Shown piece after piece: positions 51,664 through 60,149 of a DNA stretch of 64,000 bases (its first letter is position 1; the number at the start of each line of letters is the position of its first letter). Both the position numbers and the translations under genes were made by a program. The stretch spans positions 62,001-126,000 of the forward strand of contig CASDTX010000025.1 of assembly GCA_949283695.1 (NCBI GenBank), given 5' to 3'. Below the pieces are notes generated by a model, which worked only from the letters and a program-made list of their open reading frames with translations, was not told the origin of the DNA and searched no databases. The DNA comes from an uncultured Eubacteriales bacterium. Its GTDB lineage: Bacteria; Bacillota; Clostridia; Lachnospirales; Lachnospiraceae.

Positions 51664-51728
51664 CATGAAAGAAGAGCTATGAGATAAAAAAGGTCTATGA
51701 GATGAAAGAATATCAGTGATATGAAAAC

Positions 51729-51785
51729 CGGCCGGAGAAACCGAAGCGCCAGACGGGGCGCAGAGGATTCTCCGGCCGATTCTTA
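51729..51785 (+). terminator. Terminator after the GH13 gene
   Basis: CGGCCGGAGAA (51729-51739) pairs with TTCTCCGGCCG (51768-51778), then ATTCTT. A smaller inner stem (GCGCC/GGCGC) is present. Confidence 0.75.
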
Positions 51786-51895
51786 TGTAGGCAGAGATCA
51801 TCCCCGCCTGTCCCGGAGGGCTGAACGGTTTCTTTTTGTGGGTTCCTTTTTTTATGAATTTTTGAAGAACCTGTCTCGTGCTTTGGAAGTGAGTA

Positions 51896-51904
51896 TGCTA
51901 TACT
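51896..51904 (+). promoter_or_regulatory. Extended -10 promoter of the GH3 gene
   Basis: TGcTATACT forms an extended -10; no good -35 is seen at 17 bases. About 30-38 bases before the GH3 start. Confidence 0.5.
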
Positions 51905-51941
51905 GGGGAAAGAGAAATATTATTACAGCGGGGTGATGATG

Positions 51942-54434
51942 ATGGAACGAAAAATCAAACAAAGAACATTTACCGGAACTAGCAATCCGGAACCGGCAGA
52001 ATACGAGAAGCTTCACGCAGCTGTTTCGCGCCGGGCAGCGGCAGAGGGGATGGTACTTCTGAAGAATGAAGGCGGACTTCTGCCGATCTCTGCCGGAAGC
52101 AGGATTGCACTCTTCGGAGCAGGGGCATCCAGGACCATCAAAGGAGGCACCGGTTCAGGTGACGTAAATGAGCGGGCGAGCGTGAGTATCTACCAGGGGC
52201 TGAAAGCTGCCGGATACGAGATCACGACAGAAAGCTGGATCGAGGAGTATGAATCGATCTATCAGCAGGCCCGCCTGGACTGGAAGGCGGAGATCCTCCG
52301 GAAGAACCGCGGATCCGGGGAAGGGAGCGGCATGGACTTCTTTACGGCCTATTCTTCTACCCCGTTCGTTGTTCCGGCAGGACCGGACGCATATGAGACG
52401 GACGCGGATACCGCTGTCTATGTGCTGGGAAGAGTAGCAGGAGAAGGCGCTGACCGGAACGCAGGCGAAGGGGATTATTCGCTGAGCAAAGAAGAGTACC
52501 GCATCCTGTCGGGAATCTGCACGATGTATGAGAACGTACTTGTAATTGTTAATTCCGGAGGAGTCGTGGATCTCTCTTTCCTGGATGAGTTTCCGCAGAT
52601 CCGGTCCGTGCTGGCAGTCTCACAGCCCGGCCAGGAAGGCGGACATGCAGCTGCGGATATCATCAGCGGGGCAGTGACGCCGGGCGGCAAACTGACGGAT
52701 ACCTGGGCGTTTCATTATGCGGATTATCCGAATGCAGACACGTTTTCCCATAATAACGGAAATGTGGAGCAGGAGAACTATGAGGAAGGGATCTATGTGG
52801 GGTATCGCTATTTTGATTCCTTCGCGGTTCCTGTAAGATATGGGTTCGGATATGGACTGTCCTATACGGAATTCGACATTCAAACGGACGGAATAGAAGC
52901 ACTGCCTGACGGCAGAATAAAGGCGGCTGTGACAGTGAAAAACAGCGGCGATACTTATTCCGGACGAGAAGTTGTACAGATCTATGGATCTCTGCCGGAA
53001 GGGAAGTTAGAGAAGGAGTACCGGAGACTGTGCGCATTCGCGAAGACCGGACTGCTCGCGCCGGGAGAGCAGGAGACGTTAGAGCTGACATTTTCTGTGA
53101 AAGATCTGTCGTCCTATGATGAGAGCCGCTCCGCATGGATTCTGGAGCCGGGCTGCTATGGCGTATTTGTCGGAAATTCTCTGGAAGGAAGCGTGCTCGC
53201 AGGGACGCTTAAGCTCGGAGAAGAAAAGATCCTTGCCCAGGCTGAGCGGATTTGCCCGCTGCAGTGTGAACTGGAGGAGCTTTCCCTGGCAGCAGAGAAG
53301 AGACAGGCAAGATATGAAGAACTGCTGAAGCAGGCAGAGGAAGTGCCTCAGATTCTGCTGGATCTGTCTGGGGTAGAGACAGAGATGTTTGATTATCACT
53401 ACGAAGAGGCGGAAGACGAGGCAGCAGAGATTACGGCAGGGCTGACACAGGCGCAGCTGGTGGATCTTGCGATCGGTGACCCGGGGAAAGGACAGGGAAG
53501 CCATCTGGGATCTGCGGGAATCTCTGTTCCGGGATCGGCCGGGGAGACCAGTTCCTGCGCTCATGAGCAGGGCGTGGCAAATATCGTGCTGGCAGACGGG
53601 CCGGCCGGACTCCGCCTGAACCGGTATTACGCAGCTGCAGACGGACAGATCCGGACCCTGCCGTTTGAGGCGGCATTTGAGAACGGATTTCTCTATGACG
53701 GACCGGAACTGGAAGGGGAGATCTACTACCAGTACTGTACAGCCTTCCCGGTAGGAACTCTTCTGGCACAGACCTGGGATGAGGCGCTGATCGCGGAAGT
53801 GGGCGATGCTGTCGGGGATGAGCTGGAACGGTTCCATGTAACGCTCTGGCTGGCTCCGGGGATGAACATTCACAGGAATCCGCTCTGTGGACGGAATTTC
53901 GAATATTATTCGGAAGATCCGCTGCTCGCCGGAAAGACGGCTGCAGCTATGACCAAAGGCGTGCAGCGTCATTCGGGATGCGGCACGACGATCAAGCATT
54001 TCGCGTGCAATAATCAGGAAGACAACCGGATGGGCTCTGACAGTGTTCTGTCCGAACGTACACTCAGAGAGATCTATCTGCGCGGCTTCGGGATCGCGAT
54101 TGAGGAGTCCCAGCCCCTGTCGATCATGACAAGCTACAACCTGATCAATGGGGTACACGCTGCGAATAACTACGATATCTGCACCAAGGCGGCGCGCTGC
54201 GAATTCGGATTTAAGGGTGTGATTATGACGGACTGGACGACGACAGAGCAGGGAGACGACTGTACGGCCGCAGGCTGTATGAGGGCCGGCAATGATCTCG
54301 TAATGCCGGGACAGCCTTCTGATCAGGAGAACATCCGTCAGGCGCTTGCAGACGGAACACTTGCCGAGAAGGAGCTGCGGGACTGCATCACACGTCTGGT
54401 GCGTGTCGTCCTGAAGTCCAATGAGTACGAATAA
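51942..54434 (+). CDS. Beta-glucosidase, GH3, with permuted domain order
   Basis: 830 residues from the ATG about 8 bases after GGGG; two more ATGs lie just upstream. The domain order is reversed from ordinary GH3: the alpha/beta sandwich (AAEGMVLLKNEGGLLPI near 35, then GRVAGEGADRN) comes first, then a fibronectin-like domain (VKNSGDTYSGREVVQIY), and the TIM barrel last (VLADGPAGLRLN, APGMNIHRNPLCGRNFEYYSEDP, and nucleophile Asp764 in GVIMTDW). Such permuted enzymes are known in rumen and gut Firmicutes. No signal peptide. Glucoside specificity is inferred; beta-xylosidase is possible. Confidence 0.92.
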   Translation: MERKIKQRTFTGTSNPEPAEYEKLHAAVSRRAAAEGMVLLKNEGGLLPISAGSRIALFGAGASRTIKGGTGSGDVNERASVSIYQGLKAAGYEITTESWIEEYESIYQQARLDWKAEILRKNRGSGEGSGMDFFTAYSSTPFVVPAGPDAYETDADTAVYVLGRVAGEGADRNAGEGDYSLSKEEYRILSGICTMYENVLVIVNSGGVVDLSFLDEFPQIRSVLAVSQPGQEGGHAAADIISGAVTPGGKLTDTWAFHYADYPNADTFSHNNGNVEQENYEEGIYVGYRYFDSFAVPVRYGFGYGLSYTEFDIQTDGIEALPDGRIKAAVTVKNSGDTYSGREVVQIYGSLPEGKLEKEYRRLCAFAKTGLLAPGEQETLELTFSVKDLSSYDESRSAWILEPGCYGVFVGNSLEGSVLAGTLKLGEEKILAQAERICPLQCELEELSLAAEKRQARYEELLKQAEEVPQILLDLSGVETEMFDYHYEEAEDEAAEITAGLTQAQLVDLAIGDPGKGQGSHLGSAGISVPGSAGETSSCAHEQGVANIVLADGPAGLRLNRYYAAADGQIRTLPFEAAFENGFLYDGPELEGEIYYQYCTAFPVGTLLAQTWDEALIAEVGDAVGDELERFHVTLWLAPGMNIHRNPLCGRNFEYYSEDPLLAGKTAAAMTKGVQRHSGCGTTIKHFACNNQEDNRMGSDSVLSERTLREIYLRGFGIAIEESQPLSIMTSYNLINGVHAANNYDICTKAARCEFGFKGVIMTDWTTTEQGDDCTAAGCMRAGNDLVMPGQPSDQENIRQALADGTLAEKELRDCITRLVRVVLKSNEYE

Positions 54435-54461
54435 GAAGACGAAGAAGAAGCGAAGAAGTGT

Positions 54462-54490
54462 TTGACAACAGAACCGTTAGTGGCTATAAT
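54462..54490 (+). promoter_or_regulatory. Promoter of glnA
   Basis: TTGACA (54462-54467) and TATAAT (54485-54490), both perfect, spacer 17 bases. Confidence 0.85.
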
Positions 54491-54503
54491 GGTTGCATGA
54501 AAC

Positions 54504-54540
54504 AAGGGCGTTTCCTATTAGGGGGAGAACGCCCTTTTAT
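54504..54540 (+). promoter_or_regulatory. Attenuator-like hairpin in the glnA leader
   Basis: AAGGGCGTT (54504-54512) pairs perfectly with AACGCCCTT (54528-54536), and TTAT follows. It begins about 10 bases after the likely transcript start, well before the glnA ATG, so it would end most transcripts unless opposed. The ANTAR protein encoded after glnA is the obvious candidate antiterminator. Confidence 0.7.
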
Positions 54541-54573
54541 CGTTAGCTGTGAAATGAAAGGGAGGTTTCAGTT

Positions 54574-55905
54574 ATGCATAATTATACGAAGGAGGACATC
54601 CTGCGTATCGTGGAGGAAGAGGATGTAGCCTTCATACGTCTTCAGTTTACCGATATCTTCGGCACCATGAAGAATATGGCTGTGACGGTGAGCCAGCTGG
54701 AAAAGGCGCTGGATAACCGGTGCATGTTCGACGCATCATCTCTGGAAGGAATCACGGGAGAAGAGGACTCAGATATGTATCTGTATCCGGACCTGAGTAC
54801 GTTCGAGATCTTCCCCTGGCGTCCGCAGCAGGGGAAAGTAGCGCGTCTGATCTGTGACGTATACCGCAGAGACGGCAGCCCCTATGAGGGAGACCCCAGG
54901 CATGTGCTGAAACGGGCGATCGCCTGCGCGGCAGAGATGGGATATGTACTCAAGGCGGGGCCGGAGTGCGAATTCTTCCTCTTCCATACAGATGAAGACG
55001 GGATTCCTACAACAGTGACCCACGAGAAGGGCGGTTACTTTGATGTGGGACCGCTTGATCTGGGGGAGAATGCCAGGAGAGACATGGTGCTGACTCTGGA
55101 AGAGATGGGGTTTGAGATCCTGTCGTCTCATCACGAGATCGCACCTGCTCAGCATGAAATCGACTTCCGGTATGATGAGGCACTGGTGACGGCAGATCAT
55201 TTGATGACGTTTAAAATGGTAGTGAAGACAATCGCCAAACGGCACGGACTGCATGCCACATTTATGCCAAAGCCGCGGATTGAGACCTATGGTTCCGGAA
55301 TGCATGTCAATCTGTCTCTGCACAGAGACGGCAGGAATGTGTTCCCAGATCCGGAGGATGAGAATGGCCTGAGCCGGGAAGGATATTATTTCATCGGGGG
55401 ACTGATGAAGCATATGAAGGCCATAACATGTATTACGAACCCGACCGTGAATTCTTACAAACGGTTTGTCCCCGGGTATGAAGCTCCGGTCTATATGGGC
55501 TGGTCTTCGAAGACAAGAGGGCCGCTGATCCGTGTGCCCTCCGGCAGGGGAGAGAATACCCGGATCGAACTGAGAAGCCCGGACGCGACGGCAAATCCGT
55601 ATCTGGCGCTGGCAGTGCTTCTGATGGCCGGGCTGGACGGCATCCGGAATCAGATTCTGCCGCCGGCGTGCATTGATCAGAATATCCAGAAAATGACCCA
55701 GCAGCAGAGAGATGCGCTTCATGTAGAAGAACTGCCCCGTACATTGAAAGAGGCAGTGGAAGAGCTGGAGAAGGATTCGTTTATACAGGATGTGCTGGGA
55801 AAAGAACTTGCGGAGAAGATCATGCGGGCGCACAGAAAAGAGTATCATGATTACTGTATGCAGGTGACAGACTGGGAGATCTCCAATTATCTTTATCGGT
55901 TGTAA
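54574..55905 (+). CDS. glnA: Glutamine synthetase, type I
   Basis: 443 residues, the short GSI-alpha class. GPECEFFLF near 128, SSHHEIAPAQHEIDFRY near 190, GSGMHVNLSLHRDG near 240 and NSYKRFVPGYEAPVYMGWSS-type segments near 295 carry the metal, glutamate and ammonium sites. No adenylylation loop is apparent, as in other Firmicutes. It makes glutamine from glutamate and ammonia. AAAGGGAGG precedes the ATG. Controlled by the leader hairpin, probably with the ANTAR protein. Confidence 0.96.
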   Translation: MHNYTKEDILRIVEEEDVAFIRLQFTDIFGTMKNMAVTVSQLEKALDNRCMFDASSLEGITGEEDSDMYLYPDLSTFEIFPWRPQQGKVARLICDVYRRDGSPYEGDPRHVLKRAIACAAEMGYVLKAGPECEFFLFHTDEDGIPTTVTHEKGGYFDVGPLDLGENARRDMVLTLEEMGFEILSSHHEIAPAQHEIDFRYDEALVTADHLMTFKMVVKTIAKRHGLHATFMPKPRIETYGSGMHVNLSLHRDGRNVFPDPEDENGLSREGYYFIGGLMKHMKAITCITNPTVNSYKRFVPGYEAPVYMGWSSKTRGPLIRVPSGRGENTRIELRSPDATANPYLALAVLLMAGLDGIRNQILPPACIDQNIQKMTQQQRDALHVEELPRTLKEAVEELEKDSFIQDVLGKELAEKIMRAHRKEYHDYCMQVTDWEISNYLYRL

Positions 55906-55940
55906 ACCGGGAACAGCAGGCAGCGGGAGGTGGCACGGAG

Positions 55941-56492
55941 TTGAGCAATATCATTGTTGCATTCTCAAAGCGTGAGAATGCGGTGAATATACGGAATATC
56001 CTGGCAAGATCCGGGATCAGCGTGCCGGCTGTCTGCATGACCGGGGCGAAAGTGCTGCAGTACGCCGAGATGTGGAGTGATGGGATTGTGATCTGTGGAA
56101 ACCGTCTGCAGGATATGCAGTATATGCAGCTGGCAGAACTGCTTCCCGAAAGCTTCCAGATGCTTCTGGTGGCATCTGCAGATAAGTGGGGCGACGGGCT
56201 TCCAGATCAGGTGGTGGGACTGCCGCTTCCGGTGCGGGGATATGATCTTGTGTCCACTGTGGAGATGCTCCTTCAGAATCAGGAGCGGTGCAGGCGGAGA
56301 AAAAGACAGAATACGGTCAGGAAAGAACGGGACAGCGGTCAGCGAAAAGAGATCGACCGCGCCAAGGCAGTGCTTATGGAGCGGAATCATATGTCAGAAG
56401 AGGAGGCGCACCGATACCTTCAGAAAACCAGTATGGAAAGCGGGACGAACATGGCAGAGACCGCGCAGATGATCCTGCAGATGATGGGCTGA
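55941..56492 (+). CDS. ANTAR-domain RNA-binding antiterminator
   Basis: 183 residues. It begins with TTG, justified by GGGAGGTGG 8 bases before. Residues 1-110 resemble a response-regulator receiver, but the phospho-acceptor Asp position (GIVICGNRL) has no Asp, so phosphorylation control is doubtful. The C-terminal ANTAR domain (about 130-180) has EIDRAKAVLMERNHMSEEEAHRYL and SMESGTNMAETAQMIL. ANTAR proteins bind paired hairpins in nitrogen-gene leaders and block termination. Adjacent to glnA, 35 bases after it, with a terminator-like leader upstream: the likely target. Confidence 0.92.
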   Translation: MSNIIVAFSKRENAVNIRNILARSGISVPAVCMTGAKVLQYAEMWSDGIVICGNRLQDMQYMQLAELLPESFQMLLVASADKWGDGLPDQVVGLPLPVRGYDLVSTVEMLLQNQERCRRRKRQNTVRKERDSGQRKEIDRAKAVLMERNHMSEEEAHRYLQKTSMESGTNMAETAQMILQMMG

Positions 56493-56696
56493 GCGCATGC
56501 ATAGGAGGAAAGAAGCGGCGGAGGGGCTGCCGCAGTCAGCACGTCAGTGCGGCTCTGGGAACAGTGCTCTGTGAATCGCAGCGCGGGTTTTACGGATGGC
56601 GCTTTGTGAACAGCAACAACTGGTATGGAGGCTTGGCAGGAAACGGATATTGACAGCAGCGCTGCCGCAGGGTATAAATGAAGAGAGGGTAAGACG
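56493..56696 (+). other. Non-coding gap between the ANTAR gene and dapF
   Basis: About 200 bases without a gene I can support. It has a short 20-codon frame after AGGAGG and an open stretch coding GWRFVNSNNWYGGLAGNGY in one frame without a proper start; perhaps a remnant. Confidence 0.4.
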
Positions 56697-56730
56697 GGCA
56701 GGCAGAGGATCGTCCTTTGCCTGCCATTTT
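56697..56730 (+). terminator. Terminator before dapF
   Basis: GGCAGGCAGAGGA (56697-56709) and TCCTTTGCCTGCC (56713-56725) pair with one mismatch, then ATTTT. Confidence 0.75.
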
Positions 56731-56774
56731 CGGCCGGGGAGAATCATGAGAAGGGAAAGGATGGCATAGATAAT

Positions 56775-57614
56775 ATGAAATTTACGAAGATGCAGGGACT
56801 TGGAAATGACTATGTGTATGTGAATTGTCTGCAGGAGAAGATCGAGAACCCGCCGGAGCTGGCGAAGAAGATCAGCGACCGGCATTTCGGCGTGGGGTCT
56901 GACGGCCTGATTATGATCAATCCGTCAGAGAAGGCGGATTTTGAGATGGAGATGTATAATGCGGACGGATCCAGAGGAGAAATGTGCGGAAATGGGATCC
57001 GCTGTGTGGCAAAGTATGTATATGATTATGGACTGACGGATCAGACATCCATCTCAGTTGAAACATTGGGCGGAATCAAATATCTGGATCTCACAGTAGA
57101 AGACGGCAAAGTAAAGCTGGTGAAAGTGGATATGGGTCAGCCTGAGCTGGCACCGGAGAAGGTACCGGTTGTGGCTGACGGAGACCGGGCGGTCGATGAG
57201 CCGATCCTTGTGGAAGGCAAGGAGTACCGGATGACCTGTGTTTCAATGGGCAATCCGCATGCAGTGGTCTTTGTAGACGGGGATGTGAGAGAACTGCCCT
57301 TGGAGAGTGTGGGGCCCTGCTTCGAGAATCATGAGAGGTTCCCCAACCGGGTGAACACAGAGTTTGTCAGAGTCCTGGACCGCCATACGGCACAGATGAG
57401 GGTATGGGAGCGTGGATCCGGCGAAACACTGGCCTGCGGCACCGGCGCCTGCGCAGTGGCAGTGGCGTGTGTGCTGAACGGGCTCACAGAAGACGAAGTA
57501 ACCGTACAGCTTCTGGGCGGCGATCTGCGGATCCGCTGGGACCGGGAGAAGAATCGGGTGTATATGACCGGGCCCGCGGAAACCGTATTTGACGGAGAGT
57601 GGCCGGAATCATAA
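56775..57614 (+). CDS. dapF: Diaminopimelate epimerase (DapF)
   Basis: 279 residues. The two catalytic Cys are 71 (EMCGNGIRC) and 221 (ETLACGTGACA), facing each other in the active site. FTKMQGLGNDYVYV opens the protein. It converts LL- to meso-diaminopimelate for lysine and peptidoglycan. No other dap gene is near. The start has few Shine-Dalgarno features beyond a GGAAAGGA 13 bases upstream. Confidence 0.96.
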   Translation: MKFTKMQGLGNDYVYVNCLQEKIENPPELAKKISDRHFGVGSDGLIMINPSEKADFEMEMYNADGSRGEMCGNGIRCVAKYVYDYGLTDQTSISVETLGGIKYLDLTVEDGKVKLVKVDMGQPELAPEKVPVVADGDRAVDEPILVEGKEYRMTCVSMGNPHAVVFVDGDVRELPLESVGPCFENHERFPNRVNTEFVRVLDRHTAQMRVWERGSGETLACGTGACAVAVACVLNGLTEDEVTVQLLGGDLRIRWDREKNRVYMTGPAETVFDGEWPES

Positions 57615-57650
57615 GAGAGAATCAAACAAAAGGATCAGAAGAAACGAAGA

Positions 57651-57683
57651 AAAGTCTGCGGGCTGTGTGCCTACGCAGACTTT
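57651..57683. terminator. Terminator shared by dapF and the MFS gene
   Basis: AAAGTCTGCG (57651-57660) pairs with CGCAGACTTT (57674-57683), then CTTTG; the right arm is within the last codons of the minus-strand gene. Confidence 0.8.
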
Positions 57684-58828
57684 CTTTGTATGAGAAGACT
57701 GCCCGCTGCCATCAGGGTGAATGCGGCCAGCAGGTAGAAGGGGAAGACAGCAGTGCCGGCTGTTTCCGCGATGGGACCGAAAAGTGCGGGAGTCAGCATG
57801 ATCCCGGTATAGGAGGCGGCCATCTGGATCCCCATAACAGACTGGGAGAGTTCTTTCGTGAAATGCTGCGGGGTCAGGTGCAGCATATTGGGGAATACCG
57901 GTCCGTTCCCGAGGCCGATCAGAAACAGACTGACACCTGCGGCCGCAGAAGGCAGGGGGAGAAGCAGGAGCACCAGAGCACATGCGGTCACGCGCTGCCC
58001 TGCTTTCACCAGCTGGGCCGGTGTGAACCTGGCGGACAGAATACCGGACAGAAATCGTCCGGCAGCCATGCCGGCGTAATAAAACGTGATGATCAGCGCC
58101 GCCGTATCAGTGGATAATCCCCTGGACCGGACGAGGAACGTACTTCCCCATCCGCCGCAGGTATATTCAAGACCACAGGAACCGATGAAAACCATACAGA
58201 CTCTGCGGACCTTGGGAATCCGGATCAAGGACAGAAAGCCGGCAGGGCGGCTGTTATGCGCCTCCTCATCGGGGGCAGTGTGACCGGCTTTTCTCCAGAT
58301 CGGGAGTGAAACCGTCGTCAGAATACCGATGAAAAGCTGAAAGAAAAACACCGTTCGATACCCGCTGCGCCAGGATCCTGCAGAGAGCGCGAGAGACATC
58401 AGAAAAGGGCTTAAAGTGACGCCGATGCCATAGAAGCAGTGCAGGAAGTTCATGTGTGAGGCTTTATAGTGAAGTGCCACGTAATGATTGAGTGCAGTGT
58501 CCACGCAGCCGGCGCCCAGACCGAGCGGAATCGCGCACAGACAGAGACACAGAAGATTCGCGGACAGAGAAAAGCCCAGCAGGGCGAAAGCAGTCAGCAG
58601 CGTGCTCGCAGCAGTGATTACAGAGGTCCCGAAGCGGTGGATCAGTCTTGCCGAGAGCAGACTGGATATGATGGTACAGCCTGAAACCGTCATAGTTACA
58701 AAGCTGGCGCTGGATACCGGGAGTCCCAGGTCTGTGTAAATGGCGGGCCAGGCGGAACCAAACAGGGAGTCAGGAATGCCCAGTCCGATGAAGGATATGT
58801 AGATGATCAGCAAAAGCAGGGATGCCAT
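57671..58828 (-). CDS. MFS transporter
   Basis: 385 residues with about twelve membrane segments. Short MFS of the FucP/sugar or YfkF-like kind: FIGLGIPDSLFGSAWP at the start, AIPLGLGAGCVDTALNHYVA near 100 and LFLIGLGNGPVFPNMLHLTP near 310. Substrate not predictable. Divergent from the AraC-type gene at 58996 and possibly controlled by it. Confidence 0.88.
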   Translation of the reverse strand: MASLLLLIIYISFIGLGIPDSLFGSAWPAIYTDLGLPVSSASFVTMTVSGCTIISSLLSARLIHRFGTSVITAASTLLTAFALLGFSLSANLLCLCLCAIPLGLGAGCVDTALNHYVALHYKASHMNFLHCFYGIGVTLSPFLMSLALSAGSWRSGYRTVFFFQLFIGILTTVSLPIWRKAGHTAPDEEAHNSRPAGFLSLIRIPKVRRVCMVFIGSCGLEYTCGGWGSTFLVRSRGLSTDTAALIITFYYAGMAAGRFLSGILSARFTPAQLVKAGQRVTACALVLLLLPLPSAAAGVSLFLIGLGNGPVFPNMLHLTPQHFTKELSQSVMGIQMAASYTGIMLTPALFGPIAETAGTAVFPFYLLAAFTLMAAGSLLIQRKSA

Positions 58829-58875
58829 TTGAAACGTCTCCTCTCTCTATATACATTGCTTCCGTGCGCCGTACA

Positions 58876-58899
58876 GCGTCAGTGTACAAGTGGCAGCAT
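58876..58899 (+). repeat. Repeat A copy between MFS and AraC genes
   Basis: GCGTCAGTGTACAAGTGGCA followed by GCAT: one or two changes to the consensus. It sits between divergent genes, not after a stop codon. Confidence 0.85.
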
Positions 58900-58995
58900 G
58901 CCTATTATAGTGAATTTCACCGGTTGATTCTATCAGAAAAGAGCATTATTATATAACAAAAGTGACAAATCATGAATTTTATCAGGAGAAAAAGC

Positions 58996-59928
58996 ATGGA
59001 AAATAGTCATTTCAGTGACCAAATCCTGTTCCATCATCCGATATCAGAGGATCAGCGGGAAAGGGTGCGCCATGGAGCCGGAGAATTCCCGTGCGCATGG
59101 TATCTGGATCATTATCACAGCAGGGTTCGCTCTTATCCCTGGCATTGGCACGATGAATTTGAAATCGCATATGTTACAGAAGGGAACGTGACTGCTTATG
59201 TCAACGATCAGCAGATCCTTCTGGAACCGGGAGACGGCTTGTTTATCAATCCGCGCACCCTGCATGCATATGCGGGGCAGGGAGAAGCATTCATGCCGGA
59301 CATTGTTTTCCACCCTCTTCTGATCTGCGGATCACAGGAAAGTGTTTTCTGGGAAAGATATGTAAGGCCGCTGGTTTTGTCCCCGGCGTTTTCTCATCGG
59401 ATGCTCAGGCGGGATATTCCGTGGCAGGCGGACGTTCTTGCGAAAGCGGAGAGTGCTTTTCAGCTGCTGAGAACAGAGGATTTTGGATATGAGTTCTCTG
59501 TGCGCAGTATGCTGTCGGAGATCCTTCTGGAACTGAGCAGACATATGCCGGAAAATCCGGGCCCCAGGGGAAAGAGCTATCTGGATATCGAGCGCGTCCG
59601 GCAGATGCTGCTTTTCATTGAGCTGCATTATACAGAGCCGATTCAGGTGCAGCAGATCGCGGACAGTGCATACATCAGCCGCCGGGAATGTATGCGGTCG
59701 TTTCAGCGGATCATCGGGACGTCCCCCATTCAGTATGTGATCGAGCTCAGGATCCGGAAGGCAAGACGCCTGCTCGCGCAGACAGATCTGCCGGTTCTGG
59801 AAGTATGCACGTTGTGCGGATTCCAGAACCAGAGCTATTTTACGAAAACATTTCGGGAAAAAATCGGGACATCCCCTGTCAAATACAGAAACACGATCGC
59901 GCGGGGAGAGAGAAACGAGGGAGAATGA
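58996..59928 (+). CDS. AraC-family regulator with cupin sensor
   Basis: 310 residues from the ATG after AGGAGAAAA; an in-frame ATG 24 bases earlier precedes that site. A cupin sensor fills 1-140 (SYPWHWHDEFEIAYVTEG, then LLEPGDGLFINPRTLHAY), the two helix-turn-helix motifs follow 205 (VQQIADSAYISRRECMRSF, VLEVCTLCGFQNQSYFTKTF). It probably controls the divergent MFS gene or the solute-binding protein downstream. Confidence 0.93.
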   Translation: MENSHFSDQILFHHPISEDQRERVRHGAGEFPCAWYLDHYHSRVRSYPWHWHDEFEIAYVTEGNVTAYVNDQQILLEPGDGLFINPRTLHAYAGQGEAFMPDIVFHPLLICGSQESVFWERYVRPLVLSPAFSHRMLRRDIPWQADVLAKAESAFQLLRTEDFGYEFSVRSMLSEILLELSRHMPENPGPRGKSYLDIERVRQMLLFIELHYTEPIQVQQIADSAYISRRECMRSFQRIIGTSPIQYVIELRIRKARRLLAQTDLPVLEVCTLCGFQNQSYFTKTFREKIGTSPVKYRNTIARGERNEGE

Positions 59929-59948
59929 CCGCGTGAATCCGAAGGGGC

Positions 59949-60000
59949 AAGGGCTGTCGGATCCGGAAGGTATTATCTGGATCCGGCAGCCCTTTCTTTC
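59949..60000 (+). terminator. Terminator after the AraC-type gene
   Basis: AAGGGCTGTCGGATCC (59949-59964) and GGATCCGGCAGCCCTT (59979-59994) pair with one mismatch, then TCTTTCT. Confidence 0.85.
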
Positions 60001-60017
60001 TGTCAGAGGTCATATTA

Positions 60018-60046
60018 TTGACAGCTTAGGACAGAAATGTGATAGA
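60018..60046 (+). promoter_or_regulatory. Probable promoter of the solute-binding protein gene
   Basis: TTGACA (60018-60023) and GATAGA (60041-60046) at 17 bases, with a TG before the -10 (TGTGATAGA). The -10 is weak. Confidence 0.45.
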
Positions 60047-60149
60047 GCGGCAATGTCTGCGTTTGTTATGATAATGCCAGGTACAGGGACGGACGGTCAG
60101 GAGGCGGCAGAAGATGACAGTTCGAAACAAACGGAAGGAGAAAAAGAAA

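Noticed and set aside
50854-51801. 315-codon minus-strand frame opposite the GH13 gene
   Set aside because: No ribosome site or domain; GH13 catalytic motifs fix the coding strand.
53079-54158. 359-codon minus-strand frame opposite the GH3 gene
   Set aside because: It mirrors a strong glycosidase gene, lacks a ribosome site and recognisable domain, and is explained by codon bias of the true frame.
54769-55848. 359-codon minus-strand frame opposite glnA
   Set aside because: Shadow of the well-supported glutamine synthetase; composition (His, Arg, Cys, Pro excess) is typical of antisense frames.
56493-56653. Short frame ending in an Asn/Trp/Tyr-rich peptide
   Set aside because: No start with a ribosome site in that frame and no family; left as non-coding.
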